DNA of 64,000 nt from Sporosarcina sp. E16_8 (lineage in GTDB: Bacteria > Bacillota > Bacilli > Bacillales_A > Planococcaceae). Positions 8,209 to 18,013 of the stretch are shown here, one piece after another (position 1 is the first letter of the stretch; the number at the start of each line of letters is the position of its first letter). The notes beneath the pieces were generated by a model. That model made no database searches. It was given only the letters and a program-made list of their open reading frames with translations, and was not told the origin of the DNA. The stretch is from positions 89,503-153,502 of the forward strand of contig NZ_JADPRZ010000007.1 in assembly GCF_017347095.1 (NCBI RefSeq), in the 5' to 3' direction. The position numbers and the translations under genes were made by a program.

Positions 8209-8237
8209 TTGCAGATTACCTTTCGTTTAGGTATAGT
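8209..8237 (+). promoter_or_regulatory. Promoter for clpC, separate from the ctsR promoter
   Basis: TTGCAG (8209-8214), 17-base spacer, TATAGT (8232-8237), starting 10 bases after the mcsB stop and followed two bases later by a CtsR box. It mirrors the ctsR promoter and gives clpC a leader of about 350 bases. Confidence 0.75.
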
Positions 8238-8239
8238 TA

Positions 8240-8256
8240 GGTCAAAGATAGTCAAA
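8240..8256 (+). promoter_or_regulatory. CtsR operator upstream of clpC
   Basis: GGTCAAAGATAGTCAAA, a full match to the CtsR heptad consensus, overlapping the predicted start of the clpC transcript. The core is identical to the box at 6010. Confidence 0.93.
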
Positions 8257-8350
8257 GTCAATTTTTCCAATAAAGGAGTTCCTGCGTGCTCGGTTGAATA
8301 CGTATAAAAGGGTGGAAGTTTTCTTACACCTTTCTAGAAAAGCAAGAAAG

Positions 8351-8523
8351 TATAAGTTTTTCTACATGGATTTGTGTCAAGACGCCAGCCCTTAGAGTCG
8401 CTTTAGTCTTGCCGAAAAGGCATAGTACGCCTTTATCTTTAAGGCTTTCAGCAGGGAGGGATTGAACTGCATCCCACCTCCTTGTCGGGGCTAAACGGTG
8501 CCCTGCACTTTTCTAGAAAAGGT
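8351..8523 (+). repeat. Intergenic repeat element copy in the clpC leader
   Basis: Begins TATAAGTTTTT, then GTGTCAAGACGCCAGC; internal GGGAGGGATTGAACTGCATCCC is shared with the copy at 55316; ends ACTTTTCTAGAAAAGG. The 12-mer TTTCTAGAAAAG occurs at 8331-8342 and again at 8510-8521, flanking the copy. It occupies most of the 395-base gap between mcsB and clpC, which has no gene. Confidence 0.65.
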
Positions 8524-8595
8524 ATCAATTTGAGTAATGTACGGGTTTTTGGGGAATGGATTGTATATATATAGTATAGAAGGAGAGGACTGAAT

Positions 8596-11070
8596 ATGAT
8601 GTTTAATCGATTTACACAGCGTGCACAGAAAGTATTGCAACTTGCCCAAGAAGAGGCAATCCGGATGAAACACGAGTCCATTGGAACAGAACATATTTTA
8701 CTTGGACTAATTCGTGAAGGCGGAGGCATTGCTGCAAAAGCGCTTGAAGCGATAGGTGTCAACTTTGAAACAATCGTACAAGGTGTAGAAAAACTTGTAG
8801 GTGCTGGAACAAAGGATGTCGGTCCAATCGTTCATTACACACCTAGGGCTAAAAAGGTTATTGAATTATCGGTGGATGAGTCACGTAAGCTGGGTCATTC
8901 TTACATCGGAACAGAACACATCTTGCTAGCACTTATCCGTGAAGGAGAAGGTGTCGCAGCGCGTGTCTTGAATAACGCTGGAGTTAGTCTAAATAAAGCG
9001 CGTCAACAAGTACTTCAGTTGCTGGGAAGTAATGATAGCTCTGCTACAGGTCAAGGCGTTTCGAATTCTGCTGCGACGCCGACATTGGATAGCTTGGCAC
9101 GTGATTTAACAGAAGTAGCACGTGAAGGATTGCTCGATCCGGTTATCGGACGTAGCAAGGAAATCACGCGTGTTATTGAAGTATTAGCACGCCGAACGAA
9201 AAATAATCCAGTACTTATCGGGGAACCAGGTGTTGGTAAAACTGCAATTGCAGAAGGCCTTGCACAGCAAGTTATCAATAACGAAGTCCCGGAAATTCTC
9301 CGTGACAAGCGTGTTATGACACTTGATATGGGAACAGTAGTCGCGGGTACAAAATACCGTGGTGAATTTGAAGATCGTATGAAAAAAGTAATGGAAGAGA
9401 TTCGCCAAGCGGGCAATATCATCCTGTTCATCGACGAACTGCATACGCTGATTGGAGCAGGGGGAGCTGAAGGTGCAATAGACGCTTCTAATATCCTAAA
9501 GCCTTCGCTGGCACGCGGTGAATTGCAATGTATCGGTGCAACGACGCTTGACGAATACCGTAAATATATTGAAAAAGACGCAGCGCTTGAACGACGCTTC
9601 CAACCGATTCAAGTCGACGAGCCAACTGTCGATGAAACAATCCAAATTCTTTACGGTTTGCGTGACCGTTATGAAGCGCATCACCGTGTGAAAATCACGG
9701 ATGCTTCAATCGAAGCAGCTGCAAAAATGTCGGATCGTTATATATCTGACAGATTCCTTCCGGATAAAGCGATTGACTTGATCGACGAAGCGGGTTCAAA
9801 AGTACGCCTTCGTTCATATACGACACCACCGAACCTGAAAGAGCTCGAATTGAAACTGGAAGCAATTCGTTCCGAAAAGAATGCCGCTGTTCAGAGTCAA
9901 GAATTCGAAAAAGCGGCATCGTTCCGTGATAAAGAACAAAAGATGAAAGAAGAACTTGAGACAACGAAAACAGATTGGAAAGAAAAGCAAGGCCAAAAAG
10001 AGTCCGAAGTGACAGTTGAAGATATCGCAGAAGTCGTAGCGATGTGGACTGGGATACCGGTATCTAAAATAGCTGAAACAGAATCCGCTAAACTACTCAA
10101 TATGGAAGAAATGTTGCACGAACGCGTCATTGGCCAAAGTGAGGCAGTAACAGCCATTTCCCGGGCAATACGTCGAGCACGTGCAGGTTTGAAAGATCCG
10201 AAACGCCCGATTGGCTCGTTCATTTTCCTCGGTCCAACAGGTATCGGGAAAACGGAATTGGCAAGAGCGCTCGCAGAAGTCATGTTTGGCGATGAAGATG
10301 CAATGATTCGTGTTGACATGTCCGAGTACATGGAGAAACATTCGACATCACGTCTAGTCGGCTCACCTCCAGGGTATGTAGGTTACGAAGAAGGCGGACA
10401 GTTAACAGAAAAAGTTCGTCGCAAACCTTATTCAGTTGTATTGTTAGATGAAATTGAGAAAGCTCACCCAGATGTCTTTAACATCCTTCTTCAAGTGCTG
10501 GAAGATGGCAGATTGACGGATTCAAAAGGACGCTTAGTGGACTTCCGAAACACAGTTCTTATTATGACTTCAAACGTAGGGGCACAAGAATTACGGAAAA
10601 ATCGTTATGTCGGCTTCAATCTGGGTGATGCAGGACGTGATTATGAAGGCATGAAAACAGCTATGCTTGAAGAGTTGAAGAAAGCGTTCCGTCCAGAGTT
10701 TTTAAACCGTGTGGATGAAATGATTGTTTTCCATGCACTCGAAAAAGAACATTTGCGTAAAATCGTCACGCTTATGTCGAATGAATTGACGAAACGCCTA
10801 GGTGAACATGACATTGAACTAGAGTTGACAGATGAGGCGAAAACAAAAATCGTTGATGTTGGTTATGATCCGGAATATGGTGCTCGGCCACTACGCCGCG
10901 CCATCCAAAAACACATCGAAGACCGTTTGTCAGAAGAACTTCTAAAAGGCACGGTTTTAGCAGGTAGTAAAGTACTTATCGATGTGGTTGATGGAGAGTT
11001 TGTCGTCAAGACAGGAATTGACGCTGAGCAACTGGAAATTACGAAAGTAGAAGAAGTACTCGAAAAATAA
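8596..11070 (+). CDS. clpC: AAA+ unfoldase ClpC of the ClpCP protease
   Basis: 824 aa class-II Clp ATPase. Two N-terminal repeats ([16 protein letters not shown] and the second near residue 80), first AAA+ module with Walker [10 protein letters not shown], a coiled-coil M domain with UVR-like [18 protein letters not shown], and a second module with Walker [10 protein letters not shown]. The ClpP-contact region and a D2 sensor follow. It unfolds arginine-phosphorylated and adaptor-delivered proteins for ClpP. Start [11 protein letters not shown] matches B. subtilis. It is transcribed from its own CtsR-regulated promoter at 8209. Confidence 0.98.
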   Translation: MMFNRFTQRAQKVLQLAQEEAIRMKHESIGTEHILLGLIREGGGIAAKALEAIGVNFETIVQGVEKLVGAGTKDVGPIVHYTPRAKKVIELSVDESRKLGHSYIGTEHILLALIREGEGVAARVLNNAGVSLNKARQQVLQLLGSNDSSATGQGVSNSAATPTLDSLARDLTEVAREGLLDPVIGRSKEITRVIEVLARRTKNNPVLIGEPGVGKTAIAEGLAQQVINNEVPEILRDKRVMTLDMGTVVAGTKYRGEFEDRMKKVMEEIRQAGNIILFIDELHTLIGAGGAEGAIDASNILKPSLARGELQCIGATTLDEYRKYIEKDAALERRFQPIQVDEPTVDETIQILYGLRDRYEAHHRVKITDASIEAAAKMSDRYISDRFLPDKAIDLIDEAGSKVRLRSYTTPPNLKELELKLEAIRSEKNAAVQSQEFEKAASFRDKEQKMKEELETTKTDWKEKQGQKESEVTVEDIAEVVAMWTGIPVSKIAETESAKLLNMEEMLHERVIGQSEAVTAISRAIRRARAGLKDPKRPIGSFIFLGPTGIGKTELARALAEVMFGDEDAMIRVDMSEYMEKHSTSRLVGSPPGYVGYEEGGQLTEKVRRKPYSVVLLDEIEKAHPDVFNILLQVLEDGRLTDSKGRLVDFRNTVLIMTSNVGAQELRKNRYVGFNLGDAGRDYEGMKTAMLEELKKAFRPEFLNRVDEMIVFHALEKEHLRKIVTLMSNELTKRLGEHDIELELTDEAKTKIVDVGYDPEYGARPLRRAIQKHIEDRLSEELLKGTVLAGSKVLIDVVDGEFVVKTGIDAEQLEITKVEEVLEK

Positions 11071-11080
11071 AGTGTGAACT

Positions 11081-11133
11081 GGATAGTCCATCCCACCGAC
11101 AGTTCTTTTCGGTGGGAATGGGCTGTCCTTTTC
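11081..11133 (+). terminator. Terminator between clpC and radA
   Basis: Long hairpin with core CCCACCG (11092-11098) / CGGTGGG (11110-11116) extended outward to GGATAGTCC / GGGCTGTCC, followed by TTTTCG. The U-tract is short, so some read-through into radA is likely. Confidence 0.75.
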
Positions 11134-11149
11134 GTGTTCGGAGGATTCC

Positions 11150-12526
11150 ATGGCGAAAAGAAAATCGAAGTTTATGTGCAAATCATGTGGTTATGAATCA
11201 GCGAAGTGGATGGGCCGGTGCCCAGGCTGCGGGGAATGGAATACAATGGAAGAGGAAGTTGAAATAGCCGTACAAAAAGGGCCACGGGGCGCATTTCAGC
11301 ATACAGAGGGCATCCGTCAAAAGGCGCTGCCCATCAGTTCAATCGAAATGATAGAAGAACCAAGAATTGGCACGGATTTGGAGGAGTTCAACCGCGTTCT
11401 AGGTGGGGGAATAGTCCCCGGCTCACTTATTCTAATCGGTGGAGATCCGGGTATAGGAAAGTCGACACTCCTTCTTCAAGTATCTTCACTGCTTGCGAAT
11501 CAAGGGCAGCGTGTTCTTTATATTTCAGGTGAGGAATCAATCCGTCAGACAAAATTGCGTGCAGAACGACTTGGCGTAAAATCAGATGAACTTTATATTT
11601 ATGCAGAAACGGATTTGGGCTTAATTCACGAAACGATAGCCGATGTGAAACCAACGTTTGTTGTTGTCGATTCCATCCAGACCGTTCATCATCCAGAAGT
11701 AGCGTCAGCACCAGGAAGTGTATCTCAAGTGCGTGAATGTACAGCGCAGCTGATGCGCATTGCTAAAACGCAAAACATCGCTATTTTCCTGGTTGGCCAC
11801 GTAACGAAAGACGGACAGATTGCAGGACCGCGGTTGCTGGAGCATATGGTGGATACCGTTCTCTATTTTGAAGGGGAGCGTCATCATACGTACCGGATTT
11901 TACGTAGCGTGAAAAACCGTTTTGGCTCTACGAACGAAATTGCGATATTTGAAATGTTGCAATCCGGTTTGAAAGAAGTACTGAATCCGTCCGAACTGTT
12001 CCTGCGGGAAAGATCCCAGGGCGGGGCAGGTTCAACGGTTGTCGCTTCCATGGAAGGAACCCGGCCGATTCTCGTTGAAATACAAGCACTTGTTACACCA
12101 TCTAGTTTTAACTATCCGAAACGTATGGCTACGGGGCTCGATCAGAACCGTGTGTCATTGTTAATGGCCGTGCTTGAGAAACGTATGGGGATGCTGTTAC
12201 AGGCACAGGATGCCTATATTAAAGTGGCAGGCGGCGTGAAATTGGATGAGCCGGCAATCGACTTGGCTGTGCTTATGAGCATCGTTTCCAGTTATCGCGA
12301 CTTAGCGGCTGGTTTGTCTGATTGCTTTATCGGTGAAGTCGGGTTGACGGGTGAAGTGCGACGGGTCTCTCGGATTGAGCAACGTGTGACCGAAGCCGCA
12401 AAACTCGGTTTTGAGCGAGCGATAATTCCTGCTTCAAATATTGGCGGCTGGGAATATCCGAAAGGCATTCGCGTAGTAGGCGTAGAAACAGTCAGTGATG
12501 CGCTGAAAATTGCTTTTAAAGATTAA
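11150..12526 (+). CDS. radA: DNA repair ATPase/helicase RadA (Sms)
   Basis: 458 aa. N-terminal C4 zinc finger ([20 protein letters not shown]), RecA-like ATPase with Walker [11 protein letters not shown], the RadA-specific KNRFG motif (near residue 255), and a C-terminal Lon-like domain. It promotes branch migration during recombination. ATG start with TCGGAGG ribosome binding site. In B. subtilis disA follows immediately; here the next gene is yacL, so disA is missing. Confidence 0.97.
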   Translation: MAKRKSKFMCKSCGYESAKWMGRCPGCGEWNTMEEEVEIAVQKGPRGAFQHTEGIRQKALPISSIEMIEEPRIGTDLEEFNRVLGGGIVPGSLILIGGDPGIGKSTLLLQVSSLLANQGQRVLYISGEESIRQTKLRAERLGVKSDELYIYAETDLGLIHETIADVKPTFVVVDSIQTVHHPEVASAPGSVSQVRECTAQLMRIAKTQNIAIFLVGHVTKDGQIAGPRLLEHMVDTVLYFEGERHHTYRILRSVKNRFGSTNEIAIFEMLQSGLKEVLNPSELFLRERSQGGAGSTVVASMEGTRPILVEIQALVTPSSFNYPKRMATGLDQNRVSLLMAVLEKRMGMLLQAQDAYIKVAGGVKLDEPAIDLAVLMSIVSSYRDLAAGLSDCFIGEVGLTGEVRRVSRIEQRVTEAAKLGFERAIIPASNIGGWEYPKGIRVVGVETVSDALKIAFKD

Positions 12527-12533
12527 CTATAAA

Positions 12534-12570
12534 GACAGGGCTACAATTATGGCGGCCCTGTCACTTTTCA
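12534..12570 (+). terminator. Terminator after radA
   Basis: Stem GACAGGGC (12534-12541) / GCCCTGTC (12555-12562), 13-base loop, then ACTTTTC. It falls where disA would be expected. Confidence 0.75.
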
Positions 12571-12714
12571 ACTGTAAAGATACAATGAATGGGAAACTTT
12601 CGTATGAGGCAGGGAGTCCTAACAGAATAGAAGGAAATATCGCATTTAACTGACCTTATCAAGGCGGTTTGAAACGGAAACATGTATAATTAAGAATTAA
12701 AGGAGGTGGTTCAT

Positions 12715-13818
12715 ATGTTGAAAAAGGTAGTTCAAGTTTCATTTCTGCTTATTGGTGGAACACTGGGTGTATTATTTTTACCGCATTTATTTAAATTATT
12801 TTCTTTTACGACGAGCCCATGGATTAATAATCCGTATGTGTCAGCAATCTTAGGGGCAGTTTTGCTCTTTGTGCTCAGCCTATTCCTAACAGAACCAATT
12901 ATTAATTTTATTAAGTGGATGGAAGAGCGATTATTGAAAGCGCCGGTTTTTGATTTGATATTCGGGACACTCGGTCTTATTGTCGGTTTGAGTGTCGCGT
13001 TCCTTGTCAGTTTTGGTTTGAGTGGTATTCAGATACCAATTATCACGTCTGTCCTTCCGATACTGTTCTCGATTATACTTGGCTATTTAGGTTTTCAAGT
13101 TGGGTTTAAGAAGCGGGAGGAAATTATCCATACGCTCCAATCTACAAAAAACAGTGGACTCAAAAAGAGAGATGTGGAGGATACATCCACTCAAACAAAA
13201 GGTAAGCTTTATAAGATATTGGACACAAGTGTTATTATAGATGGTCGGATTGCTGATATTTCGGCAACCGGTTTCCTTGAAGGAGTGCTTGTGGTACCTC
13301 AGTTTGTGTTGACGGAATTACAACATATTGCTGATTCCTCAGATACGTTAAAGCGGACGAAAGGCAGACGCGGACTGGATGTTCTGAAACGTATGCAAAC
13401 TGATGACGGTCCGAATATCTTAATCACAGATGAGGATTTTGTTGGCGTTCCTGAAGTCGATATGAAGCTCGTCCATCTAGCGAAGAAGATGGGTGGACTC
13501 GTTGTGACTAATGATTTTAATTTGAATAAAGTCGCAGATTTACACGGTGTATTCGTGCTGAACATTAATGACCTTGCAAATGCAGTGAAACCGGTTGTTA
13601 TTCCTGGTGAAGATATGCATGTTGTTATCGTCAAAGACGGAAAAGAACATAATCAGGGTGTCGCTTATTTGGATGATGGCACAATGATTGTCGTTGAAGA
13701 TGGGAAATACCACGTTGGCAATGCAATCGACGTTGTCGTCACAAGTGTCTTGCAGACATCGGCAGGACGAATGATTTTTGCGAAACTTAAAAATGGTAAG
13801 ATTTTGAAGGTAAATTAA
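12715..13818 (+). CDS. yacL: PIN/TRAM-domain membrane protein YacL
   Basis: 367 aa. About four N-terminal transmembrane segments (residues 1-125), then a PIN nuclease-like domain starting KILDTSVIIDGRIADI with conserved acidic residues (D in LDTS, D in TDEDF, D in TNDFN), and a C-terminal TRAM-type beta-barrel. Function is not established; the fold suggests RNA binding or cleavage at the membrane. ATG 12715 has an excellent AAAGGAGGTGG site; GTG 12706 lies inside it. A TATAAT at 12685-12690 may be the -10 of its own promoter, but I see no convincing -35. Confidence 0.9.
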   Translation: MLKKVVQVSFLLIGGTLGVLFLPHLFKLFSFTTSPWINNPYVSAILGAVLLFVLSLFLTEPIINFIKWMEERLLKAPVFDLIFGTLGLIVGLSVAFLVSFGLSGIQIPIITSVLPILFSIILGYLGFQVGFKKREEIIHTLQSTKNSGLKKRDVEDTSTQTKGKLYKILDTSVIIDGRIADISATGFLEGVLVVPQFVLTELQHIADSSDTLKRTKGRRGLDVLKRMQTDDGPNILITDEDFVGVPEVDMKLVHLAKKMGGLVVTNDFNLNKVADLHGVFVLNINDLANAVKPVVIPGEDMHVVIVKDGKEHNQGVAYLDDGTMIVVEDGKYHVGNAIDVVVTSVLQTSAGRMIFAKLKNGKILKVN

Positions 13819-13855
13819 GTAGTAGGTAATCATGAAAAGAAAAGGAAGAGAAGTC

Positions 13856-14539
13856 TTGAACTATACAGTTATGATGCCGGCAGCTGGAAGTGGTCAGCGA
13901 ATGGGCGCCGGTTACAATAAACTTTTTTTGAAACTAAATGACAAACCGATTCTGATTCATACACTTGAAGTGTTCGAAGATGATCCAGCGTGTGAGGGAG
14001 TTATTCTTGCGGTAAAACCGGACGAACGTATGCAAATCCAGTTAATGCTTGAACAGTTTGCCATTACGAAAGTTGTAGCAATGGTAGATGGTGGTGGGGA
14101 GAGGCAAGATAGCGTTGCGGCATGTATGAAAGCGCATGACTTGGGCGGCATTGTCCTTGTCCATGATGCTGCAAGGCCCTTCATTCGTCGAACAGTTATT
14201 TCTGAGCTTGTAAAAGTGGCTGACGAGCACGGTGCGGCAATCGTAGGTGTGCGGGCAAAAGATACGATGAAATATGCAGAGGCTGGCATCGTTGAGGAGA
14301 CGGTGGATCGTGGCAGGTTATGGATCATCCAGACGCCTCAGGCATTTCGATATGCTTTGCTGAAAGAAGCGTCTGACGAAGCACAAGCGCAAGGTTTCCT
14401 GGGGACGGATGAATCGATGTTGGTCGAACGTTTTGGCGAGTCTGTGCGAATCGTTGAAGGTACGTATGACAATGTGAAGATGACCACGCAGGAAGATCTC
14501 CTATTCGGAGAGGTTTTATTGAAAAGAAAGAATGTATAA
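13856..14539 (+). CDS. ispD: 2-C-methyl-D-erythritol 4-phosphate cytidylyltransferase
   Basis: 227 aa. Third enzyme of the MEP isoprenoid pathway: CTP + MEP to CDP-ME. The nucleotide-binding loop PAAGSGQRMGAGYNK, VHDAARPF and TPQAF motifs are all present. TTG 13856 (MNYTVMMPAAG) with AGGAAGAG upstream gives the family length and N-terminus; an ATG at 13832 would add eight residues and cannot be excluded. The stop codon lies within the start of a repeat element that separates it from ispF. Confidence 0.95.
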   Translation: MNYTVMMPAAGSGQRMGAGYNKLFLKLNDKPILIHTLEVFEDDPACEGVILAVKPDERMQIQLMLEQFAITKVVAMVDGGGERQDSVAACMKAHDLGGIVLVHDAARPFIRRTVISELVKVADEHGAAIVGVRAKDTMKYAEAGIVEETVDRGRLWIIQTPQAFRYALLKEASDEAQAQGFLGTDESMLVERFGESVRIVEGTYDNVKMTTQEDLLFGEVLLKRKNV

Positions 14540-14665
14540 GTTTTTAACCTGAACTTGTGTCTAGGAGCTAGGGTCATAAGTCAGCCCGGCTAAGTGGCAA
14601 AGGACGCCACGTCGCCGTTCTGTCTTATGCCTGTCGCTCCTGAACAGGCGCTTGCGCTTTTCAGG
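14535..14665 (+). repeat. Intergenic repeat element copy between ispD and ispF
   Basis: Begins TATAAGTTTTT overlapping the ispD stop, then GTGTCTAGGAGCTAGGG. It contains the family hairpin: outer CATAAG (14575-14580) / CTTATG (14624-14629), inner GTGGC (14594-14598) / GCCAC (14606-14610). It ends in GGCGCTTGCGCTTTTC. It lies inside an operon, where it could attenuate or process the mRNA. Confidence 0.75.
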
Positions 14666-14689
14666 AGAATAAAAATAGGAGGTTTTTTG

Positions 14690-15166
14690 ATGATTCGTAT
14701 AGGACAAGGTTTTGATGTGCATAAATTCGAGGAGGGGCGTCCACTTATCATTGGTGGCATAACGATACCGCATGACAGGGGACTGACGGGCCATTCCGAT
14801 GCAGACGTGCTCTTACATACAATTACTGACGCGGCGCTTGGTGCGATTGCTGAAGGGGATATCGGACGTCATTTCCCGGATACAGATGCGGAATTCAAAG
14901 ATGCTGATTCTGCGGTGCTATTAGAAAAAATTTGGACACTTGTAGAAGACAGAGGCTATAAACTTGGGAATATCGACTGCACGATTATCGCACAAAAGCC
15001 GAAGATGGCACCTTATATTGAAGTAATTCGTAAACGTGTTGCTGATTTATTAAAAGCGGATGTCTCACAAGTGAATGTTAAAGCTACGACAACGGAACAA
15101 TTAGGTTTCACTGGAAGAGAAGAAGGAATTGCTTCCATGGCGACGATTCTGCTTGTTAAGGCGTAA
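14690..15166 (+). CDS. ispF: 2-C-methyl-D-erythritol 2,4-cyclodiphosphate synthase
   Basis: 158 aa, full family length. Converts CDP-ME 2-phosphate to MEcPP in the MEP pathway. Metal-binding [11 protein letters not shown] near the N-terminus, [18 protein letters not shown] and the C-terminal [18 protein letters not shown] are diagnostic. ATG 14690 has AGGAGG eight bases upstream; the open frame further 5' runs through the repeat element and is not coding. Confidence 0.97.
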   Translation: MIRIGQGFDVHKFEEGRPLIIGGITIPHDRGLTGHSDADVLLHTITDAALGAIAEGDIGRHFPDTDAEFKDADSAVLLEKIWTLVEDRGYKLGNIDCTIIAQKPKMAPYIEVIRKRVADLLKADVSQVNVKATTTEQLGFTGREEGIASMATILLVKA

Positions 15167-15236
15167 CACCTTTTAAACAGCCCCGCCAAGTGGTAAAATA
15201 GCAAACAGTAGTAAAATTAGATTGGAGAGAATTCAT

Positions 15237-16700
15237 ATGACTTCAGAAGTACGCGTACGTTACGCGCCAAGTCCAACCGGCCATTTACATATTGGAGGAG
15301 CACGGACAGCGCTTTTTAATTATCTTTTCGCACGTAACCACGGTGGGAAATTCATTGTTCGAATCGAGGATACTGATATTGAACGTAATATCGAAGCGGG
15401 GGAACTTTCCCAACTTGAAAATTTAAAATGGCTTGGCATCGATTACGATGAGTCAGTCGACATTGGAGGTCCATACGGTCCCTATCGTCAAATGGAGCGT
15501 CTTGACATTTATACGAAATATGGTCAAGAGATACTGGAAAGCGGTAATGCTTATAAATGTTTCTGTACATCAGATGAATTGGAAGCAGAGCGTGAAGCGC
15601 AGAAGGCTGCTGGAATTGCAGCGCCCATGTATGGCGGTAAATGCCGTAATTTAAGTGCGGAAGAAGCGGCAGGAAAAGAAGCTGCTGGACTTTCACATAC
15701 AATTCGCATGCGTGTACCAGAGAACGTAACGTATAAAGTGGAAGACCTAGTTCGTGGTACAGTATCATTCGAATCGAAAGATGTAGGTGACTGGGTTCTT
15801 GTTAAAGCGAATGGCATCCCAACTTACAACTTTGCGGTTGTCATCGATGATAATCTAATGAAAATCAGCCACGTATTCCGCGGTGAAGAACATTTGACGA
15901 ATACACCAAAACAACTGATGATTTTTGACGTCTTTGGCTGGCAGTATCCGCAATACGGTCACATGACGCTAATCGTCAACGAAGACCGTAAAAAACTTTC
16001 AAAACGTGACGAATCGATCATTCAATTTATCTCTCAATATAAAGATCTTGGGTATCTCCCTGAAGCAATGTTCAACTTCTTTGCGTTGCTTGGCTGGTCG
16101 CCGGGTGGAGAAGAGGAGATTTTCACGCACGAAGAACTTATCAAGATGTTTGACGTAAGTCGTCTATCTAAATCACCTTCAATGTTCGATAAACAAAAAT
16201 TGACATGGACGAACAATCAATACGTGAAAAAGATGAGTCTTGAAGAAGTAATTGATTTCGCATTGCCACATCTGCAAGATGCGGGTCTAATCAATAAAGA
16301 AATGACTGAATCAGAAGCTGCATGGGCACATGATTTAATCGCCCTTTATCAGGATCAGTTAAGCTTTGGTGCGGAAATTGTTGAATTATCTGCCCAGTTT
16401 TTCGACCACGAGATTGAATATGATGAAGAATCCCAAGCGGTACTCGCTTCTGAGCAAGTGCCTGAAGTAATGGCTTCATTCAAAGAAAAGCTGGAAGCAC
16501 TTGAAACATTCGATGCACCGTCCATTAAAGACGCGATTAAAGCAGTCCAAAAGGAAACGGGCCATAAAGGAAAAAACTTATTTATGCCGATTCGTGTTGT
16601 GACAACTGGTCAAATGCATGGTCCTGAATTACAGGCGTCTATTGCGTTGATCGGGAAAGAAAAGTCAATTGAACGAGTTGCTAAATACGCAAAACAATAA
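15237..16700 (+). CDS. gltX: Glutamyl-tRNA synthetase
   Basis: 487 aa class I synthetase. HIGH-type motif in [18 protein letters not shown] and KMSKS-type motif as KLSKRDES (near residue 250). As in other Bacillales it probably also charges tRNA-Gln with glutamate for transamidation (family knowledge). ATG 15237 with TTGGAGAG upstream. In B. subtilis it likewise precedes cysE-cysS. Confidence 0.98.
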   Translation: MTSEVRVRYAPSPTGHLHIGGARTALFNYLFARNHGGKFIVRIEDTDIERNIEAGELSQLENLKWLGIDYDESVDIGGPYGPYRQMERLDIYTKYGQEILESGNAYKCFCTSDELEAEREAQKAAGIAAPMYGGKCRNLSAEEAAGKEAAGLSHTIRMRVPENVTYKVEDLVRGTVSFESKDVGDWVLVKANGIPTYNFAVVIDDNLMKISHVFRGEEHLTNTPKQLMIFDVFGWQYPQYGHMTLIVNEDRKKLSKRDESIIQFISQYKDLGYLPEAMFNFFALLGWSPGGEEEIFTHEELIKMFDVSRLSKSPSMFDKQKLTWTNNQYVKKMSLEEVIDFALPHLQDAGLINKEMTESEAAWAHDLIALYQDQLSFGAEIVELSAQFFDHEIEYDEESQAVLASEQVPEVMASFKEKLEALETFDAPSIKDAIKAVQKETGHKGKNLFMPIRVVTTGQMHGPELQASIALIGKEKSIERVAKYAKQ

Positions 16701-16702
16701 CG

Positions 16703-16730
16703 TTGACTTTCATCGTTTGAAATGTAAAAT
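16703..16730 (+). promoter_or_regulatory. Promoter of the cysE T-box leader
   Basis: TTGACT (16703-16708), 16-base spacer, TAAAAT (16725-16730), just after the gltX stop. Confidence 0.6.
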
Positions 16731-16759
16731 GAAAGCTAATAACTATGGGAGAGCGTTTC

Positions 16760-16852
16760 AAGGAACGCGGTCTAAAATCGCGACGTCCTGTCGCAACGAA
16801 GAGGGATGAAGTTCGATCCGTCTCCACTGCATGACCTACCTCCTGTAGGCCC
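16760..16852 (-). repeat. Partial repeat element copy inside the cysE leader
   Basis: Reverse-orientation fragment of the intergenic repeat family. CTGTCGCAAC, GAGGGATGAAGTTCGATCC, CCACTGCATGACCTAC and TCCTGTAGGCCC match the reverse complement of the 55316 copy in the same order. It lies between the promoter and the T-box stem I, so it would be transcribed as extra 5' leader. Confidence 0.7.
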
Positions 16853-16864
16853 AAACCGTAGAAA

Positions 16865-17094
16865 AGGATAAGTACACATTGCAAGCTCTTCAGAGAGGAT
16901 CATCATCGGCTGTAAATGATCTGTGCCTCTGTAATGTGGAAATGCCCCTTTGAGTGCCGTGCCGAAAGTGTAAGTAGGCCGGACGCATCGCCAGCGTTAT
17001 GGGCGTCAAGCGGGAAGGCCAACACCTTCCAAGCGGAGTGGAACCGCGCATACAATGCGTCTCTGTCATTTATTTGACGGGGACGTATTTTTTT
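16865..17094 (+). promoter_or_regulatory. T-box riboswitch, cysteine-specific, upstream of cysE-cysS
   Basis: Stem I shows the AGAGAGGAT...GGCTGTAAATGATC distal loop module and the specifier region GGAAATGCCCC with UGC (16943-16945), a cysteine codon. The T-box sequence GGAGTGGAACCGCG is at 17035-17048. A 13-bp terminator stem (17056-17068 with 17076-17088) and a run of eight Ts follow. Uncharged tRNA-Cys would favour antitermination of cysE and cysS. Confidence 0.93.
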
Positions 17095-17099
17095 TATGA

Positions 17100-17340
17100 G
17101 ACAAGAAATGCGGAAGCGGCCTTTACAAAGGAATGCAGCTTAAGTGCGCCACTTCCTGTGGCAACAGCTGCATGACCTACATCCAGTAGGCCCGCGACCG
17201 GCATAAGACGGACTGGCGAAGCGGGGCTCTTTCCCGCGTAGCCAGTTCGGCTTATGACCCGAGCATCTGGCCGCTGGAGCTAGACAAGAAATGCGGAAGC
17301 AGCCGCATCTGGCCGCCGTAGCTAGACAAGAACTTAAGGG
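17100..17340 (-). repeat. Intergenic repeat element copy between the T-box and cysE
   Basis: Reverse-orientation copy. GCCACTTCCTGTGGCAAC, GCATGACCTACATCC, AGTAGGCCCGCG and GGCTTATGACCCG match the reverse complement of the 55316 copy. The family hairpin is present: CATAAG (17202-17207) / CTTATG (17251-17256), CTGGC/GCCAG. The end (17263-17290) is directly repeated at 17305-17332 with two differences. There is no gene in this stretch. Confidence 0.75.
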
Positions 17341-17350
17341 GGGGAACAAG

Positions 17351-18013
17351 TTGTTTCAGAGAATGAAAGAAGACGTTCGATGCATATTTGAACAGGACCC
17401 GGCAGCGCGTACTATTTTTGAAGTTGTTCTAACTTATTCAGGTTTACATGCATTATGGTCTCATCGAATTGCACATGCTTTATACAAGCGGAAGTTGTTG
17501 TTTTTGGCACGGCTCGTTTCACAAATTAGCCGATTTTTCACAGGTATCGAAATTCATCCCGGTGCAAAAATAGGACGTAGGTTTTTCATAGATCATGGAA
17601 TGGGTGTTGTTATTGGGGAAACCTGTGAAATCGGCAACGACGTAACGATTTACCAAGGTGTGACCCTCGGTGGTACAGGTAAAGAATGCGGCAAGCGGCA
17701 TCCGACACTTCATGATAATGTCCTTGTTGCATCTGGTGCGAAAGTGCTCGGTTCGATCACGATCGGTGAAGGTAGTAAAGTGGGAGCTGGTTCAGTTGTG
17801 CTGAAAGATGTTCCGCCCGAATCGACGGTTGTAGGTATTCCGGGGAAAGTCGTCATTTCGAACGGTGTTAGAGTGAAGAGCAAACATGATCACCGTGACA
17901 TGCCGGATCCTGTGGCAGATAGATGCCAGATGCTTGAAGATGAAATTAGCGAATTGAAAAATAGGTTCAATCAATTAGAGGGTTCTAAAGTAAAGGAAGG
18001 AGATTTATCATGA
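17351..18013 (+). CDS. cysE: Serine O-acetyltransferase
   Basis: 220 aa. Acetylates serine to O-acetylserine, the acceptor for sulfide in cysteine synthesis. Left-handed beta-helix hexapeptide repeats are clear ([51 protein letters not shown]), with the catalytic DHGMG. TTG 17351 (MFQRMKEDV) has AAGGGGGGAAC upstream and matches the family N-terminus. The stop overlaps cysS (ATGA). It is controlled by the upstream T-box. Confidence 0.96.
   Translation: MFQRMKEDVRCIFEQDPAARTIFEVVLTYSGLHALWSHRIAHALYKRKLLFLARLVSQISRFFTGIEIHPGAKIGRRFFIDHGMGVVIGETCEIGNDVTIYQGVTLGGTGKECGKRHPTLHDNVLVASGAKVLGSITIGEGSKVGAGSVVLKDVPPESTVVGIPGKVVISNGVRVKSKHDHRDMPDPVADRCQMLEDEISELKNRFNQLEGSKVKEGDLS

Noticed and set aside
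8524..8595. Additional promoter just before clpC (TATATATATAGT)
   Set aside because: The AT run offers several -10 hexamers but no -35 at proper spacing; the CtsR-linked promoter at 8209 is much better.
12661..12690. Full sigma-A or alternative sigma promoter for yacL
   Set aside because: TATAAT is present but none of the nearby -35-like hexamers (TTGAAA, TTATCA) has acceptable spacing.
14594..14689. 5' extension of ispF through the ispD-ispF gap
   Set aside because: The extension runs through the intergenic repeat, lacks a ribosome binding site and does not match IspF.
16681..16884. Reverse-strand ORF in the cysE leader
   Set aside because: It consists of repeat-element and leader sequence with no coding features.
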